Source: DASYAN01 sp036501345 (GTDB lineage: Bacteria > Chloroflexota > Ktedonobacteria > Ktedonobacterales > Ktedonobacteraceae). Taken from it: a DNA stretch of 5,018 bases. The position numbers and the translations under genes were made by a program. Below the pieces are notes generated by a model, which saw nothing but the letters and a program-made list of their open reading frames with translations, made no database searches and was not told the DNA's origin. Within the stretch, counting starts at the first letter, position 1, and each line of letters starts with the position of its first letter. Positions 1 through 4,844 of this stretch are shown here, piece after piece. Location of the stretch: assembly GCA_036501345.1 (NCBI GenBank), contig DASYAN010000409.1:1-5018 (forward strand), in the 5' to 3' direction.

Positions 1-141
1 GATTTGATTCTTGATCTGTACGGACAGGAGATTGGTCAACATGCACGTTCCGCGGTAGGCATGGCATCACTCCCATTCGCTATTCCTGTTGAAATCGAAG
101 CGGAAGTCGAGATCCTCAATGAGGTCAGCGTCAATTCCTAA
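1..141 (+). CDS. RidA (YjgF/YER057c/UK114) family protein, C-terminal part
   Basis: An open frame enters from the left edge and ends at TAA 139-141, giving 46 residues. The stretch HARSAVGMASLPF followed by PVEIEAEVEI matches the C-terminal strand-helix-strand end of RidA-family proteins. Arg16 of this fragment corresponds to the family arginine (Arg105 in E. coli RidA) that binds the substrate carboxylate. The family forms trimers with active sites between subunits. Members hydrolyse reactive enamine/imine intermediates, and relatives include 2-aminomuconate deaminases of aromatic catabolism. The tail runs roughly nine residues past the usual end of the last strand. The next gene starts 24 bp downstream with its own ribosome binding site, so the two are probably in one transcript. 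The subfamily cannot be assigned because the N-terminal two thirds lie outside the window. Confidence 0.87.
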   Translation, partial: DLILDLYGQEIGQHARSAVGMASLPFAIPVEIEAEVEILNEVSVNS

Positions 142-165
142 TTTCAGGTAGGAAGGACACTTGTT

Positions 166-1056
166 ATGCGCTTAATAACTTATCGTACGGGCAGCGAGGC
201 CCCCTGGCAGGCGGGTATTGAACAGGATGGGCAAGTGCTGGCAGCTTCTGCTGCCTACGCTTATGGAAAGCAACTGCCGACTGTACGAGGACTACTAGCA
301 GCCGGTCCAGACCAGGTTAACAAGGTGCTGGAAGATGCACGCAAGATCTTTGCGGGTGGGAAAGAGCAGTTATTAGCACTCGATGATCTGGAACTGGGAC
401 CGCCGATTCCTGATCCCGATAAAATTATTTGCCTGGGATTAAATTATGCTGATCATGCAGCCGAGGCAAAAATGGCCATTCCGCCCTCGCCCGTACTCTT
501 CGCCAAGTTTCGCAATTCGCTGATAGGGCCACGTGACACCATCATCTTGCCACGTGTCAGTAACGAGATAGATTATGAAGCAGAGCTAGCGGTGGTCATT
601 GGTCGTCCTTGCAAAGATATTGCAGAAAAAGATGCTCTGAACTATGTGGCTGGCTACACCATCATGAACGATGTCTGCGCCAGGGATCTACAGATGCGCA
701 CCAGCCAGTGGACAGCGGGCAAGGCCATCGACACCTTTGCGCCAATGGGACCCGGTATCGTGCTGGCCTCGGAGATTCCCAATCCCCAGGCTCTCACGCT
801 CTCGGCCCGCGTCAATGGCCAGACCTTGCAGCACGCCAGCACCGAACTGATGATCTTCTCGGTTGCTTACACTATCGCGTATATTAGCTCGCTTATGACC
901 CTGGTGCCAGGCGACATCATTGCCACCGGAACTCCCGCCGGAGTTGGTTTTATCCGCAAACCACCCATCTTCCTGCGCGATGGTGATGTGGTGGAGATTG
1001 AGATCGAGCGCATAGGTACTATCGTCAACAAAGTAGCCGGCCCGGCTGCTTCATAA
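166..1056 (+). CDS. Fumarylacetoacetate hydrolase (FAH) family enzyme
   Basis: This 296-residue protein is full length for the short FAH family (HpcE/HpaG isomerase-decarboxylases, FAHD1-like acylpyruvate hydrolases, 2,4-diketo-3-deoxy-L-fuconate hydrolases). Residues 1-75 form the variable N-terminal part. The catalytic domain starts near PDPDKIICLGLNYADHA (82-98). The metal-binding residues are visible: Glu138 and Glu140 in DYEAELAVVIG, and Asp169 in MNDVCARD. Lys186 in AGKAID and the TGTPAGVG loop (254-261) are also conserved. Such enzymes use Mg2+ or Mn2+ to hydrolyse, decarboxylate or isomerise beta-keto acids and dienoate diacids in the cytoplasm. The start is fixed by AGGAAGGA (150-157), 8 nt before ATG. 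It follows the RidA-family gene by 24 bp. A RidA-family deaminase and an FAH-superfamily enzyme also act together in 2-aminomuconate pathways, which makes nitrogenous aromatic catabolism one possibility, but this is inference. The exact substrate is not decidable from motifs. Confidence 0.93.
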   Translation: MRLITYRTGSEAPWQAGIEQDGQVLAASAAYAYGKQLPTVRGLLAAGPDQVNKVLEDARKIFAGGKEQLLALDDLELGPPIPDPDKIICLGLNYADHAAEAKMAIPPSPVLFAKFRNSLIGPRDTIILPRVSNEIDYEAELAVVIGRPCKDIAEKDALNYVAGYTIMNDVCARDLQMRTSQWTAGKAIDTFAPMGPGIVLASEIPNPQALTLSARVNGQTLQHASTELMIFSVAYTIAYISSLMTLVPGDIIATGTPAGVGFIRKPPIFLRDGDVVEIEIERIGTIVNKVAGPAAS

Positions 1057-1069
1057 CTCTGACTCCCGC

Positions 1070-1094
1070 TCCCAAGGCTTGCACGGCCGTGGGA
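1070..1094. other. Imperfect hairpin after the FAH gene
   Basis: TCCCA and TGGGA pair, then an A/G mismatch, then GGC pairs with GCC around a 7-nt loop. The core holds the perfect palindrome CACGGCCGTG (1082-1091). No T-run follows in either direction, so it does not qualify as an intrinsic terminator. It could attenuate or stabilise the upstream mRNA. Confidence 0.3.
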
Positions 1095-1138
1095 CAGAAA
1101 GAAGAGAGTTCTCAAGACGACTCATGGAGTCCTGAAGA

Positions 1139-1152
1139 GTTACCAAGGTAAC
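1139..1152. promoter_or_regulatory. Dyad GTTACC-AA-GGTAAC, possible operator upstream of the ligase gene
   Basis: Two perfect 6-nt arms flank a 2-nt spacer, 34 bp before the ligase ATG. The tight symmetry is typical of a binding site for a dimeric regulator, and two nucleotides are too few for an RNA hairpin loop at full pairing. A smaller dyad, GACTC-ATG-GAGTC, lies just upstream at 1119-1131. No regulator gene and no convincing -35/-10 pair is visible nearby, so the role is a guess. Confidence 0.28.
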
Positions 1153-1186
1153 ACATGAATGAAAGAAAAGACAGACAGACATTCTC

Positions 1187-2761
1187 ATGGATACACTCAA
1201 TGCAGCACTCGCTCAGGCTGTAGCTCAATGGCCAACACGTACTTTTTTAAAAATTGATGGTCTCCAAGTCAGTTTTAGAGACTTCGACGAGCAGGTTGGT
1301 CGTTTGGCAGCTGGACTCCGCGCTGCAGGCTTGAAAAAAGATGATCGTCTTGTCGTATTTATGCGGAATTCGCTTCCTTGTTTACACAGCTGGTTTGCGG
1401 CCAATCGACTTGGAGCGGTCTGGGCACCTATTAATGCTGAGTTCAGGGGACAAGGTTTGAGTCATGTACTTAGCCTCATGAATCCTAGCTTGCTTATATG
1501 CGATACGGGATTGCTTGAGCCACTTCAGGAAGCTCTGATCGCGCAACAGCTCTCTCCTTCTCTGATCATCGTTGGGGAAAGCGAGCAGTCTCCATCCCAT
1601 ACTAGCCATCTGACCAGCTACTACTTAGAGAAAACGGTTGATCCTATTGATGTTTCATTTGCAGATCCATCTGCCATTCTATTCACTTCCGGCACAACGG
1701 GACACTCGAAGGCTGCACGTCTCTCGCATCGCTACTTTGTTAAGCAGGCGAGCATTATCATCCGCGATCTCGGATTGCGTCAGGACGATATTCTCTATTG
1801 TCCATTTCCTCTGTCTCATGCAGATGCCACAGGATTAACGGTCATACCTGCGCTACTGTTAGGTGGTTGTGCAGCTATTAGCCCTCGCTTCAGCGCTTCG
1901 CGTTTTTGGGATGAAGTGCGTGCTACTGGATCGACAGTCTTTGATTTTATGGGAGCCACACTCTCTATTCTCTACAAAACGCCACCGCGTCCAGATGATA
2001 CAGACAATCCTGTACGCCTGGCCTGGGGAGTGCCAGTTCCAAAATGGGCAGCTGAATTTGAACGTCGTTTTGATTTACAGATCGTCGAACTCTACGGGTC
2101 TACGGAAGCAAATATCCCTGCCACCCAACGCTACAATAGCCCTCGGGTCCCTGGCTCATGTGGGAAGGCAACATCGGAGTTTGAGCTTCGTATTGCGAAT
2201 GACCTCGATGAAGAGGTGCCACGTGGCACGGTCGGTGATCTCCTCATCCGTCCATTGGAACCCTCAATTATAATGGATGGTTACGTAGGCATGCCTGAAG
2301 CAACCCTGGAGGTATTCCGCAATCTCTGGTTTCACACTGGCGACCTTGCTCGGATGGATGAAGATGGCAATCTCTTTTTCGTTGGACGCAAGAAAGAAAC
2401 CATCAGACGGCGTGGAGAGAACATTTCAGCTTTTGAGATTGAAGAAGCATTGCTACTCCATCCTGCTGTGGTCGAATGTGCTGCTATTGGCGTTCCATCC
2501 GAGCTAACTGAGGAAGATGTCAAGATCTGTATTGTGGTGCGTCCTGATATGCAAGTGGATGAGAAAGAAATCTTGCAACATTGTACGCAGACCCTCGCTC
2601 GCTTTCAAGTGCCACGCTATATTGAGATCCTGCCGAAAATGCCACGTACTTCCACCGGAAAAATAGCGAAATATCAACTTAAAGAGGCAGCTTTCACCCG
2701 GGCAGCCTGGGATCGAGAAGCAACGAGCTGTGAAATTACTCAATATTGCATGCTTGATTAA
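1187..2761 (+). CDS. AMP-forming acyl-CoA ligase (CaiC-like, ANL superfamily)
   Basis: A complete 524-residue member of the adenylate-forming superfamily that would activate a carboxylate as acyl-AMP and then load it on CoA. The core motifs are in order: the ATP/phosphate loop ILFTSGTTGHSK (164-175), adenine-binding ELYGSTEAN (301-309), WFHTGDLARMDEDG (381-394) with ATP-ribose Asp386, the domain hinge GRKKETIRRRGENIS (400-414), and the C-terminal RTSTGK with catalytic Lys492. The wording around APINAEFRG (80-88), MDGYVGMPEAT and RRRGENIS resembles carnitine/crotonobetaine-CoA ligases (CaiC) and related fatty-acyl ligases. In the ATP loop the usual Pro-Lys-Gly is Ser-Lys-Ala (174-176), a mild variation. 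The ATG is the first in-frame start after a TGA at 1160 and has only a weak A/G-rich leader (GAAAAGA), so translation may be modest. It lies 130 bp after the FAH gene and may belong to the same pathway. The acyl substrate is unknown. Confidence 0.93.
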   Translation: MDTLNAALAQAVAQWPTRTFLKIDGLQVSFRDFDEQVGRLAAGLRAAGLKKDDRLVVFMRNSLPCLHSWFAANRLGAVWAPINAEFRGQGLSHVLSLMNPSLLICDTGLLEPLQEALIAQQLSPSLIIVGESEQSPSHTSHLTSYYLEKTVDPIDVSFADPSAILFTSGTTGHSKAARLSHRYFVKQASIIIRDLGLRQDDILYCPFPLSHADATGLTVIPALLLGGCAAISPRFSASRFWDEVRATGSTVFDFMGATLSILYKTPPRPDDTDNPVRLAWGVPVPKWAAEFERRFDLQIVELYGSTEANIPATQRYNSPRVPGSCGKATSEFELRIANDLDEEVPRGTVGDLLIRPLEPSIIMDGYVGMPEATLEVFRNLWFHTGDLARMDEDGNLFFVGRKKETIRRRGENISAFEIEEALLLHPAVVECAAIGVPSELTEEDVKICIVVRPDMQVDEKEILQHCTQTLARFQVPRYIEILPKMPRTSTGKIAKYQLKEAAFTRAAWDREATSCEITQYCMLD

Positions 2762-2907
2762 GAGTTGTCGATCTCGCTTTTTGCCAATCTTTCAAGCTCA
2801 ACCCCTGGTCACCGAGAAAAGCCATTTCACAGGTCGAGTAATTTCATGTTGAACTCGTATCTAATGCTTAATAGCAAAGTATATAACTAGGAAGGTTTAA
2901 GACAGAT

Positions 2908-3771
2908 ATGAAAGATATAGCTTTTGTTACTTATAAAAAGTCATCACAAATATATCTATCAGAAGATGATAGTTTATTAATAGATGCTTTAAAGCAAGAA
3001 GAAATTAAAGTAAATTTGGTATCTTGGGATAAACATGATGTGATATGGGAACAATTTTCAAAAGTGATCATACGGTCAACCTGGGATTATCACTATAGAG
3101 TTGATGAGTATAAAAGATGGCTTACCAAACTGGAACAAAAGGGAGCTTCGCTATGGAATCCTTCTGATGTCGTCAAGTGGAATATCGATAAAAGATACTT
3201 GTTAGAGCTTAAAGACAAGGGGATTTCTATTATCCCAACAGTACTACTAGAACAAGGTCAAAAACACGAGCTGCAAAGGATTATAGAGCAGAATGGCTGG
3301 CAAGAGGTCATCATCAAGCCTGCTATTGGTGCATCCGCTTATCAAATCTTCAAAGCAGAAAAAGAAAATGCATCATCTCTACAGATAAAAATGGATGAGA
3401 TGCTAGTAAAATCAGCAGTATTTGTACAGCCATTTATGCCGCAAGTTCAGACAGAAGGAGAATACTCTTTCATTTTTATCGGTGGCCGATACAGTCATAC
3501 CGTTCTTAAGCGTCCGCAGTCTAATGAATTTCGTGTAAACAGAAAATTTGGTGGGATATGGTCACTTCATCAACCAAGTATCCAGCTTATACAACAAGCT
3601 GAAAATATATGTAAGATGGTACGATCTCCACTTCTCTATGCACGCGTTGATTGTTTTAACGTGAATGGACGGCTAGTATTAGTTGAGTTAGAATTGAATG
3701 AACCGTTACTCTTTATTCAATGGTATCCTCAATCAGCAAGACAATTTGCTCAAGCAGTAAAAGATCAGTAA
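2908..3771 (+). CDS. ATP-grasp domain ligase, DcsG/RimK/glutathione-synthetase-like
   Basis: A 287-residue cytoplasmic protein with the layout of stand-alone ATP-grasp ligases: an N-terminal Rossmann-like pre-ATP domain (1-90) with the signature RSTWDYH (56-62), then WNIDKRYL (91-98) and IIPT (108-111). The ATP-grasp fold follows: Lys137 in VIIKPAIGASA, QPF (174-176), GEYSF (184-188), ARVD with Asp248, and the metal-site segment VELELNEP (259-266). These enzymes join a carboxylate to an amine or close a ring, using ATP and an acyl-phosphate. The motif pattern recalls DcsG of D-cycloserine synthesis and many uncharacterised relatives; the reaction here is unknown. AGGAAGG (2889-2895) sits 12 nt before ATG, rather far. 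The gene is about 36% G+C by hand count and uses many ATA, AAA and AGA codons, unlike the preceding genes, which suggests acquisition by transfer. The 146-bp gap before it shows no convincing promoter or terminator. There is no partner biosynthetic gene, transporter or carrier peptide beside it. Confidence 0.88.
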   Translation: MKDIAFVTYKKSSQIYLSEDDSLLIDALKQEEIKVNLVSWDKHDVIWEQFSKVIIRSTWDYHYRVDEYKRWLTKLEQKGASLWNPSDVVKWNIDKRYLLELKDKGISIIPTVLLEQGQKHELQRIIEQNGWQEVIIKPAIGASAYQIFKAEKENASSLQIKMDEMLVKSAVFVQPFMPQVQTEGEYSFIFIGGRYSHTVLKRPQSNEFRVNRKFGGIWSLHQPSIQLIQQAENICKMVRSPLLYARVDCFNVNGRLVLVELELNEPLLFIQWYPQSARQFAQAVKDQ

Positions 3772-3780
3772 CCATTACTG
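3766..3780. terminator. Short hairpin over the ATP-grasp stop codon, weak terminator candidate
   Basis: CAGTAA and TTACTG form a perfect 6-bp stem with a 3-nt loop (CCA), and the TAA stop lies inside the left arm. Downstream on + comes the T-rich but interrupted tract CTAGTTTGCCTCTTTTC. On the other strand the hairpin is followed by ATCTTTTACT. The stem is short and A+T-rich, so termination would be inefficient in either direction. Confidence 0.3.
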
Positions 3781-3999
3781 CTAGTTTGCCTCTTTTCTTC
3801 TCTCAAGTGCTTGTCGATGTTTTTGTATAATTTCTATTTCTAAACCATTTAGTCTCAAGATAAAGTTTTTAAAGTTTGTAGTAGATGGTAGTTCAGTAAA
3901 GCGGTCGTCTCCCTCTTGACTGCGGGGGCGAAGATCGATGAAAAGTCTGTGGAGGTATCTGTGATAGCAACGACCAGACTGATTGAAAGGAGTTGACAT
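3781..3999 (-). CDS. Doubtful small ORF convergent with the ATP-grasp gene
   Basis: A 72-codon frame on the minus strand starts at ATG 3999-3997 and ends at TAG immediately after the 3766-3780 hairpin. The C-terminal half (about residues 42-72) reads as a charged amphipathic helix, NFKNFILRLNGLEIEII followed by a Lys/Arg/Glu-rich tail, which is protein-like. No Shine-Dalgarno sequence precedes the ATG (the leader is pyrimidine-rich CTCCCTCTGACTGTGTC), and no family is recognised. It overlaps the plus-strand tiny frames. It could be a real small gene, the end of a decayed gene, or chance. Confidence 0.22.
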   Translation of the reverse strand: MSTPFNQSGRCYHRYLHRLFIDLRPRSQEGDDRFTELPSTTNFKNFILRLNGLEIEIIQKHRQALERRKEAN

Positions 4000-4096
4000 G
4001 ACACAGTCAGAGGGAGACCACCGAATAACGTGACCCAGAGTAAAAATGCTCTTTGTGAACGCAAGTTGCTATTGCCCATTTCCTAATGAGTTGTGA
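3892..4096 (+). pseudogene. Possible decayed operon junction with two tiny coupled frames
   Basis: An open frame 3892-3996 ends in TGA. Within it GGAGG (3951-3955) is spaced 5 nt before GTG 3961, giving an 11-codon frame, MIATTRLIERS. Near its end AAAGGAG (3986-3992) is spaced 5 nt before ATG 3998, giving another 11-codon frame, MTQSEGDHRIT, ending in TGA 4031-4033. The stop and the next ATG are one base apart, the usual layout of translationally coupled genes. Beyond the second stop the same frame stays open to TGA 4094-4096. Neither peptide is recognised. The arrangement fits the joined end and start of two genes that have since been truncated; functional leader peptides are an alternative. 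Confidence 0.22.
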
Positions 4097-4183
4097 GTGA
4101 TGCTGGTTGATGGTAATGAATGATACGACGGTAGGCTCCTGACTTGACACGATTTTCCACTAAAAACCAGATCGATAAGAATA

Positions 4184-4203
4184 CCCTACGGAGCAATGTA
4201 GGG
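4184..4203. other. Small hairpin CCCTAC/GTAGGG
   Basis: A perfect 6-bp stem closes an 8-nt loop. A second short dyad, CTACC (4208-4212) with GGTAG (4223-4227), follows and shares the same CTAC/GTAG sequence, so alternative pairing between the two is possible. Both lie just upstream of or over the predicted -35 of the cupredoxin promoter. They might be operator half-sites, but nothing in the window confirms this. Confidence 0.22.
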
Positions 4204-4214
4204 ATATCTACCAA

Positions 4215-4244
4215 TGGACAGGGGTAGGAATCCTGATCTATACT
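4215..4244 (+). promoter_or_regulatory. Sigma70-like promoter for the cupredoxin gene
   Basis: TGGACA (4215-4220) and TATACT (4239-4244) each differ from the consensus by one base and are separated by 18 bp. Transcription would begin near 4251, leaving a leader of about 90 nt before the preferred ATG at 4341. It is the best promoter-like pair I found in the window and correctly faces the only gene downstream. Confidence 0.42.
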
Positions 4245-4245
4245 C

Positions 4246-4277
4246 TTCCTCAAATAGTATGATCTTGGGTTGAGGAA
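4246..4277. promoter_or_regulatory. 8-bp inverted repeat at the cupredoxin transcript start
   Basis: TTCCTCAA (4246-4253) and TTGAGGAA (4270-4277) are perfect complements around a 16-nt spacer. The left arm begins two bases after the predicted -10 and spans the expected start point. It could be an operator for a dimeric repressor binding arms about two helical turns apart, or a hairpin in the leader RNA. The right arm contains GAGGA, which is too far from either ATG candidate to be the ribosome binding site. Confidence 0.35.
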
Positions 4278-4340
4278 ATAGGTCATTAGATTATGAAGAG
4301 AGAATATACAGTTCCCAATATCTCAGGGGTTCATTTTGCC

Positions 4341-4739
4341 ATGAAAAGGCGAAGATATCTGTGCACCAACATCTGTCTGATTATACTGCTCATGATTGCA
4401 TTCACTGCATGTGGGGGGACAGCGACAGGTACTTCCAATGTGGTCCATCTGGACACAACCAATTTTGAGCAGCCGTCAATCACCATCAAGAAAGGGGAAA
4501 TGGTCACGTTGGTCAATGATAGCGCTGTTACCCACATCATTGAGAACGGAACGTGGGAACACGGGAGCAATGGAAGTGCCTACCAGGCAAAGTCCTATCG
4601 AGAGCCAGGAGCACCGAAGGTCGATGTCCAAGTAGCAGGCAATGCCAGTCAGATCATCGGACCATTTCAGACAGTGGGCGTATTTCACCTGTATTGCGTT
4701 GTCCATCCAGGAATGAACCTCACGGTAATCGTGCGTTAA
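4341..4739 (+). CDS. Cupredoxin (type 1 copper) lipoprotein
   Basis: From ATG 4341 the product is 132 residues. MKRRRYLC gives a basic N-region, then comes a hydrophobic segment ICLIILLMIAFTA and a lipobox-type Cys24 followed by GG, so the protein should be exported and lipid-anchored outside the membrane. The mature part is a plastocyanin/amicyanin-like beta-barrel: ITIKKGEMVTLVNDS, then copper ligands His65 (AVTHIIENG), Cys119, His122 and Met125 in YCVVHPGM. The C-x2-H-x2-M spacing is that of amicyanin-type loops. The likely role is single-electron transfer or copper binding at the cell surface. An in-frame ATG at 4293 would add 16 polar residues ahead of the signal sequence. I prefer 4341 because the lysine/arginine-rich start then directly precedes the hydrophobic helix, and AGGGG (4325-4329) lies 11 nt upstream. 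The His65-Cys119 distance is longer than in plastocyanin, with a Gly/Ser/Pro-rich insert (about 74-92). No redox partner gene is adjacent. Confidence 0.9.
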   Translation: MKRRRYLCTNICLIILLMIAFTACGGTATGTSNVVHLDTTNFEQPSITIKKGEMVTLVNDSAVTHIIENGTWEHGSNGSAYQAKSYREPGAPKVDVQVAGNASQIIGPFQTVGVFHLYCVVHPGMNLTVIVR

Positions 4740-4844
4740 CCGGATTCCTGCTCATGCCTTTGCTCTTTTCTGAGGTTTCTTGGGTTGGGAACTATACACC
4801 TTAGGGTGAAAAATAGGGATTGATCCTGATGTGATGAAAGAATG

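Larger units (their letters stand above)
3772..4214. other. Long stretch without a convincing gene; probable gene relics
   Basis: Between the ATP-grasp gene and the cupredoxin promoter no frame shows a recognisable domain together with a sensible start. It contains a 72-codon minus-strand ORF of doubtful status, two tiny plus-strand frames with good ribosome binding sites (3961-4033), and a small hairpin (4184-4203). A perfect TTGACA occurs at 4144-4149 but lacks a matching -10 at a normal distance. A second minus-strand frame of 67 codons (4083-4286) has no ribosome binding site and no recognised motif. Composition is intermediate between the A+T-rich ATP-grasp gene and the earlier genes. 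The stretch looks like a recombination scar or decayed sequence, not a dense regulatory region. Confidence 0.4.

Noticed and set aside
1035..1047. AGCCGG-C-CCGGCT inverted repeat
   Set aside because: It lies inside the C-terminal coding part of the FAH gene, where it encodes Ala-Gly-Pro-Ala, and is not followed by a T-run.
1863..2273. 136-codon plus-strand ORF inside the ligase gene
   Set aside because: It is fully contained in the ligase frame, which carries all catalytic motifs; the long open run is a by-product of composition.
2835..2857. CGAGT/ACTCG dyad and TTGAAC as control signals of the ATP-grasp gene
   Set aside because: Arms of 5 nt with a 13-nt loop are expected by chance, and no properly spaced -10 accompanies TTGAAC.
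3855..4079. 74-codon minus-strand ORF with a hydrophobic stretch
   Set aside because: It overlaps the other minus-strand frame and the SD-bearing plus frames, and its sequence matches no family; the hydrophobic run alone is not evidence for a membrane protein.
4144..4149. Perfect TTGACA as a -35 element
   Set aside because: No -10-like hexamer occurs 15-19 bp downstream; the better promoter pair is TGGACA/TATACT at 4215-4244.
4083..4286. 67-codon minus-strand ORF
   Set aside because: It has no ribosome binding site and no recognised motif, and it lies across the promoter, hairpins and leader of the cupredoxin gene.
4553..4804. 83-codon plus-strand ORF within and past the cupredoxin gene
   Set aside because: It is an alternate-frame shadow of a gene with clear copper ligands, and its own sequence shows no motif.
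4797..4830. Terminator after the cupredoxin gene (CACC-TTAG-GGTG followed by AAAAAT, and GGA-TTGA-TCC)
   Set aside because: Stems are only 3-4 bp and no T-run follows on the + strand; an A-run could act only for minus-strand transcripts and is too weak to call.
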